Assembly: GCA_017347445.1 (NCBI GenBank)
Contig: AP021856.1
Coordinates: 2,922,613 to 2,986,612, forward strand
DNA length: 64,000 bases
DNA from: Candidatus Brocadia pituitae
Lineage (GTDB): Bacteria; Planctomycetota; Brocadiia; Brocadiales; Brocadiaceae
Reading direction: 5' to 3'
Both the position numbers and the translations under genes were made by a program. Each line of letters starts with the position of its first letter. The first letter of the stretch is position 1. Below are positions 61,115 through 64,000 of the stretch, piece after piece. Under the pieces are notes generated by a model, which saw only the letters and a program-made list of their open reading frames with translations, was not told the DNA's origin and made no database searches.

Positions 61115-61159
61115 GATGATGAAAATCCTTTTGGTTGCCTTCGGGGATGCCGAAGAGGG

Positions 61160-63019
61160 TTAATTTACAGGCAATTCAATTACAAATGTTGCCCCTAAAC
61201 CTAATTCACTTTCCGCATAAATCCGGCCATTATGCTGGTGGATAATACTATGGGCAATGGATAAACCTAATCCGGTTCCCTTGCTGTGCTTGATATTTTT
61301 TGCAGTAAAAAATGGTTCAAATATCCTCGTAAGATATTCTTTTGGTATGCCAGGGCCGGTATCTGATATGACAATTCTTACTTTGTCTCTCTGCTCCTCT
61401 GTCCGAATGGTCAAACACTTTTCAGTTTTTACTTCTCCCATAGAGGCGCAGGCATTTTCCAGAAGGTCCGTGAAAACCCGCCGGATTTGATTCTTATCCA
61501 CAAAAACTGCCGGTAATTTTTCATCCAGAAATTTGAAGATTGTAATGTTTGCATATTCAAACTGATTTGCCTTTTGTTCGATAATTTCCTCAAGAATATC
61601 GTTCGGATTAATCGGTCCTTTTGAAAGGGTGTAATTTCCGGTAAGGGTCAAAAGGCTCTTTATGACACTCTGTATTTGATCCGTCTCCTTTTGTATCCTG
61701 TTTAAATACTTTTTTGCTTTTTCACTAACGGAAGGTTCGTTGAACACAAGATCGGCGCAAAGCTGAATCCCTGCCAAGGGGTTATTTAATTCATGCGCTG
61801 CCCCTGCTATTAAATTACTTACGGCAAAAAGTCTTTCGGTCTTTACCACCTGGTGTTGTAGCTGATATTCGCGCGTTACCTCCCTGAGCACAATAATGAC
61901 TTCGGCTTTTTCTCCAGCAACGCCAGGTACCGGTGAGGCAACAACAACGAAATATTTTTCTTCATTTTCTTTCGTGCGTATTTCACACGAAAGGTAACGT
62001 TGTTTTTTAGCAAATAGCTCGTTACAGATTTCTTTGAACTCAATATTATTGAAACCCACGACAGAACCGTCATTATCCTTCCTGACATCCAAATATCCGA
62101 GCATCTCCTTGCCTGCCCTGTTGATGAATGCTATTTTCCCCTGGGTATCCATTACGACAACACCGTCAACCATCCCCTCTATGAGGGCAGGCGCTTGTAA
62201 TGCTGCTTCGTTCAAATATTTTTCAAGGCAATTCATATGATACTTTTTTGCCGCATTTTTACAAATATCGGAGGCCGTTATTTCGTCAAACGGCTTCACG
62301 ATATAGTCATCCGCACCCATCTTCATCACATGAATCACCATCGCTTCCGAACCACGGTCAGCTATGACAACAACCACGGCATCAGGCAGCGTATTCTTTA
62401 TCTGTTTTAGCATCTCCGATTCGTTTGATGTCGCCATATCAAAGGACAAAAACACAAGCTGCGGTCTTTCCTCCCCCAGGATATGCACAACCTCTTTTCT
62501 CTCATGTATCGCTAAAATGTCATACCCTTCCGCACTCACAACATTTCCCAATATCCTCACGGCATCGGCATCATTTGCAGCAACCAGTGCCTTTGCCGGA
62601 TATTGGAAGGTACTGGTCTTGACAGCAATGGGCTTTTCTGGATAAATTTTATGGTAAATCAGATGGAGTAAATCTTCCTTTGCAACCGGCGCATGAAGGA
62701 TACCATAAGCGCCTGCCGACCTCGCCAATTGAGACGCAAAACAGTTTTGATGCGTTTCCGACAGCAGAACGACAGGAACGTTGTTGCCATTCCTGCATGC
62801 AGCAGACTTCATGATTCTGCATAGCTGAAATCCATCCAACACCGGCAGATCTACATCCAGGATAGCAAAGTCCGGTGTGGAATCATGAAGATGTTTTAAG
62901 ACTTCATCTCCGTTGGTTGCAATCACTATATCGGTAAATCCATGTTGTCTCAAATAACCGGCAATGTCTCCATACGTTTCTCTGCCATCCGTTGCAAATA
63001 ATATTTTCGTATGTATCAT
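61160..63019 (-). CDS. Hybrid sensor histidine kinase: REC-REC-PAS-HisKA-HATPase
   Basis: Signal-transduction kinase of 619 residues with no membrane segment. REC1 (about 3-125) keeps the phospho-acceptor aspartate in FAILDVDLPVLDGF. REC2 (about 140-262) has VFLSFDMATSNES at the acceptor site, where the usual LD is LS, so it is probably not phosphorylated there. PAS (about 285-395: VVVMDTQGKIAFINRAGKEMLGYL) follows. HisKA carries AGAAHELNNPLAGIQL with the phospho-His (about 405). HATPase_c has DLLENACASMG, VISDTGPGIPKEYLTRIFEPFFT and GTGLGLSIAHSII. No response regulator with an output domain is adjacent. It may use the N-terminal receivers as inputs. Confidence 0.93.
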   Translation of the reverse strand: MIHTKILFATDGRETYGDIAGYLRQHGFTDIVIATNGDEVLKHLHDSTPDFAILDVDLPVLDGFQLCRIMKSAACRNGNNVPVVLLSETHQNCFASQLARSAGAYGILHAPVAKEDLLHLIYHKIYPEKPIAVKTSTFQYPAKALVAANDADAVRILGNVVSAEGYDILAIHERKEVVHILGEERPQLVFLSFDMATSNESEMLKQIKNTLPDAVVVVIADRGSEAMVIHVMKMGADDYIVKPFDEITASDICKNAAKKYHMNCLEKYLNEAALQAPALIEGMVDGVVVMDTQGKIAFINRAGKEMLGYLDVRKDNDGSVVGFNNIEFKEICNELFAKKQRYLSCEIRTKENEEKYFVVVASPVPGVAGEKAEVIIVLREVTREYQLQHQVVKTERLFAVSNLIAGAAHELNNPLAGIQLCADLVFNEPSVSEKAKKYLNRIQKETDQIQSVIKSLLTLTGNYTLSKGPINPNDILEEIIEQKANQFEYANITIFKFLDEKLPAVFVDKNQIRRVFTDLLENACASMGEVKTEKCLTIRTEEQRDKVRIVISDTGPGIPKEYLTRIFEPFFTAKNIKHSKGTGLGLSIAHSIIHQHNGRIYAESELGLGATFVIELPVN

Positions 63020-63118
63020 CGTTCCTATTTATACCCAATCTGATTCACTATGTTTCCAGGCGCAGTACAACCGCATCCCCACGGCAAAGAGGGAACAAGG
63101 CATTAGTTAAAACCATGC

Positions 63119-63232
63119 AAAAAAGTAGAGGCGAAGCATTTGCCAGTTTTGGTATGAATGCATGTATGCCCATTATAGCAAATGCTTCGCCCCTACACTG
63201 CGCGGCAAACATCAGCCATTCTTGGAATTTTC
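63119..63232. repeat. Foldback repeat related to 39891-40038
   Basis: AAAGTAGAGGCGAAGCATTT starts it, GCAAATGCTTCGCCCCTACA closes the foldback, and CTGCGCGGCAAACATCAGCC follows, as in the copy at 39891-40038. It is joined end to end with the next element. Confidence 0.78.
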
Positions 63233-63364
63233 GTAACAGTTTTGCTTTTTGAAAAGTTTCCAAAATAACAACGTTTTATGTGCCGTGTAGGGGCAGGTTT
63301 CAAACCTGCCCCTACAATAAATAATATCATTCATGCAAAATGTTTTCAAAAAACTACCCTGTTA
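63233..63364. mobile_element. MITE-like element with GTAACAGTTT ends, copy 3
   Basis: The left end GTAACAGTTTTGCTTTTTG and the right end TTTTCAAAAAACTACCCTG are degenerate terminal repeats. The centre (GTAGGGGCAGGTTTC foldback, TAATATCATTCATGCAAAAT) is the reverse complement of the copy at 24701-24837. The 63020-63405 gap has no other feature. Confidence 0.78.
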
Positions 63365-63405
63365 AGCAAAAAGGAGGTTTTTCCCAGGATAATGCTATAA
63401 CGCCG

Positions 63406-64000
63406 CTAATATTTTCTCTCCTGCGGTTCAAATGGTCCGATAGTAACAGGTTTATAATCCAGTCTCACGCCCTCAGGGGTAAAATATGCCAGCGTGTGTT
63501 TCAGCCAAACCCTGTCGTCTCGTTTCGGAAAATCAGTCCGGAAATGAGACCCCCTGCTCTCCTCACGCGCCAATGCTCCTGCAACAACGGCTGCAGCAAC
63601 ATCAAGACTTCCCTTCAGTTCTAATGCCCATGCAAGGCTGAGGTTGGCCCGTTTACCGGTATAATGCAACTTAATGTGCTTATACCGATCCTGCAAGATT
63701 TTGATGTCGTTCACAGCTTCTTTCAAGTAAGAGGCTTCACGGAAGATACCCGCCTTATTATCCAGCACTTTGTTGAGGGCAACCTTGATATCAACAGGAA
63801 TTTCATTCCCCCCTGATTTACCTAATGCATCAATCCTTTCCTCTGCGCGCTTTAAGGCGCCGGTGAGGGCATTTTCACCCTTTTTCCCGCCTAATCCCTG
63901 CACATACTTTGCAACATTGCCGCCCACAATCGCACCGAAGACAATTGTATCCAATAATGAATTTCCCCCCAACCGGTTGGCCCCATGCACACTCACACAC
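63406..64000 (-). CDS. Succinate dehydrogenase/fumarate reductase flavoprotein subunit, C-terminal part
   Basis: FAD-binding subunit of complex II type enzyme, cut by the right window edge; its start lies outside. CVSVHGANRLGGNSLLDTIVFG at the edge is the conserved FAD-domain end. The C-terminal helical part shows LKEAVNDIKILQDRYKHIKL, a LELKGSLDVAAAVVAGALAREESRGSHFRTDFPKRDD segment and WLKHTLAYFTPEGVRLDYKPV. RGSHFRTDFP holds the arginine/histidine residues of the family. SDH versus FRD and neighbouring subunits cannot be judged from this part. Confidence 0.93.
   Translation of the reverse strand, partial: CVSVHGANRLGGNSLLDTIVFGAIVGGNVAKYVQGLGGKKGENALTGALKRAEERIDALGKSGGNEIPVDIKVALNKVLDNKAGIFREASYLKEAVNDIKILQDRYKHIKLHYTGKRANLSLAWALELKGSLDVAAAVVAGALAREESRGSHFRTDFPKRDDRVWLKHTLAYFTPEGVRLDYKPVTIGPFEPQERKY

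Overview
The window looks like a chromosomal segment of a moderately AT-rich, Gram-negative anaerobe, most plausibly a planctomycete of the anammox (Brocadiaceae-like) type. This is inference: it rests on the gene set (LptF/G permease, 2-oxoacid:ferredoxin oxidoreductase, FloA, Gld-like ABC operon, persulfide dioxygenase-rhodanese fusion) and on the many short palindromic repeats. No rRNA or hydrazine-metabolism marker is present to confirm it. Both ends are cut inside genes: folK on the left, and a succinate dehydrogenase/fumarate reductase flavoprotein on the right.

Layout. 0-6.5 kb: folK end, LptF/G permease, ComF, a large exported PDZ protein with 12 glycine/aspartate repeats, and an SplB-like radical SAM protein. 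7-24.3 kb (minus strand): trehalose synthesis (treZ, treY) and a sugar ABC transporter (two permeases, binding protein, ATPase), interrupted by what I read as a decayed integron, then folC. 24.8-33.7 kb: tRNA-Leu, FloA, an HtrA protease, and a four-gene ABC/GldG/DUF4340 operon. 34-39.8 kb: rpoZ-like gene, cysK-cysE, a DhnA-type aldolase with a zinc alcohol dehydrogenase, and the persulfide dioxygenase-rhodanese fusion. 40-49 kb: small redox genes, a broken SWIM-type gene, a sirtuin, a four-gene ATPase/helicase module resembling parts of BREX type 2, and a UPF0175/DUF3368 toxin-antitoxin pair. 49-64 kb: aldehyde dehydrogenase, K+/H+-type antiporter, a 14-repeat Kelch-like exported protein, a group II intron remnant, korAB, a hybrid histidine kinase and the sdhA end.

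Two regions stand out. In the first (about 12.0-20.4 kb), several attC-like imperfect palindromes follow minus-strand genes (YrbG-type exchanger, RidA, DUF3786, HicBA, an unknown 160-aa protein). An integron-type tyrosine recombinase next to them is broken by a frameshift and an internal deletion. The cassettes sit between the parts of a trehalose/sugar-transport locus, and a 200-bp duplication of the binding-protein promoter and 5' end brackets the block with ends that match two attC ends. In the second (42.5-47.4 kb), an unrecognised 276-aa protein, two BrxD/DUF2791-like ATPases and an Lhr/BrxHI-like helicase form a tight operon with no PglX methylase, PglZ or nuclease next to it. This is the best candidate for an undescribed defence or DNA-maintenance system.

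Intergenic DNA carries at least five families of short repeats in two or more copies (MITE-like and REP-like). Several form inverted pairs kilobases apart, which are potential recombination points.
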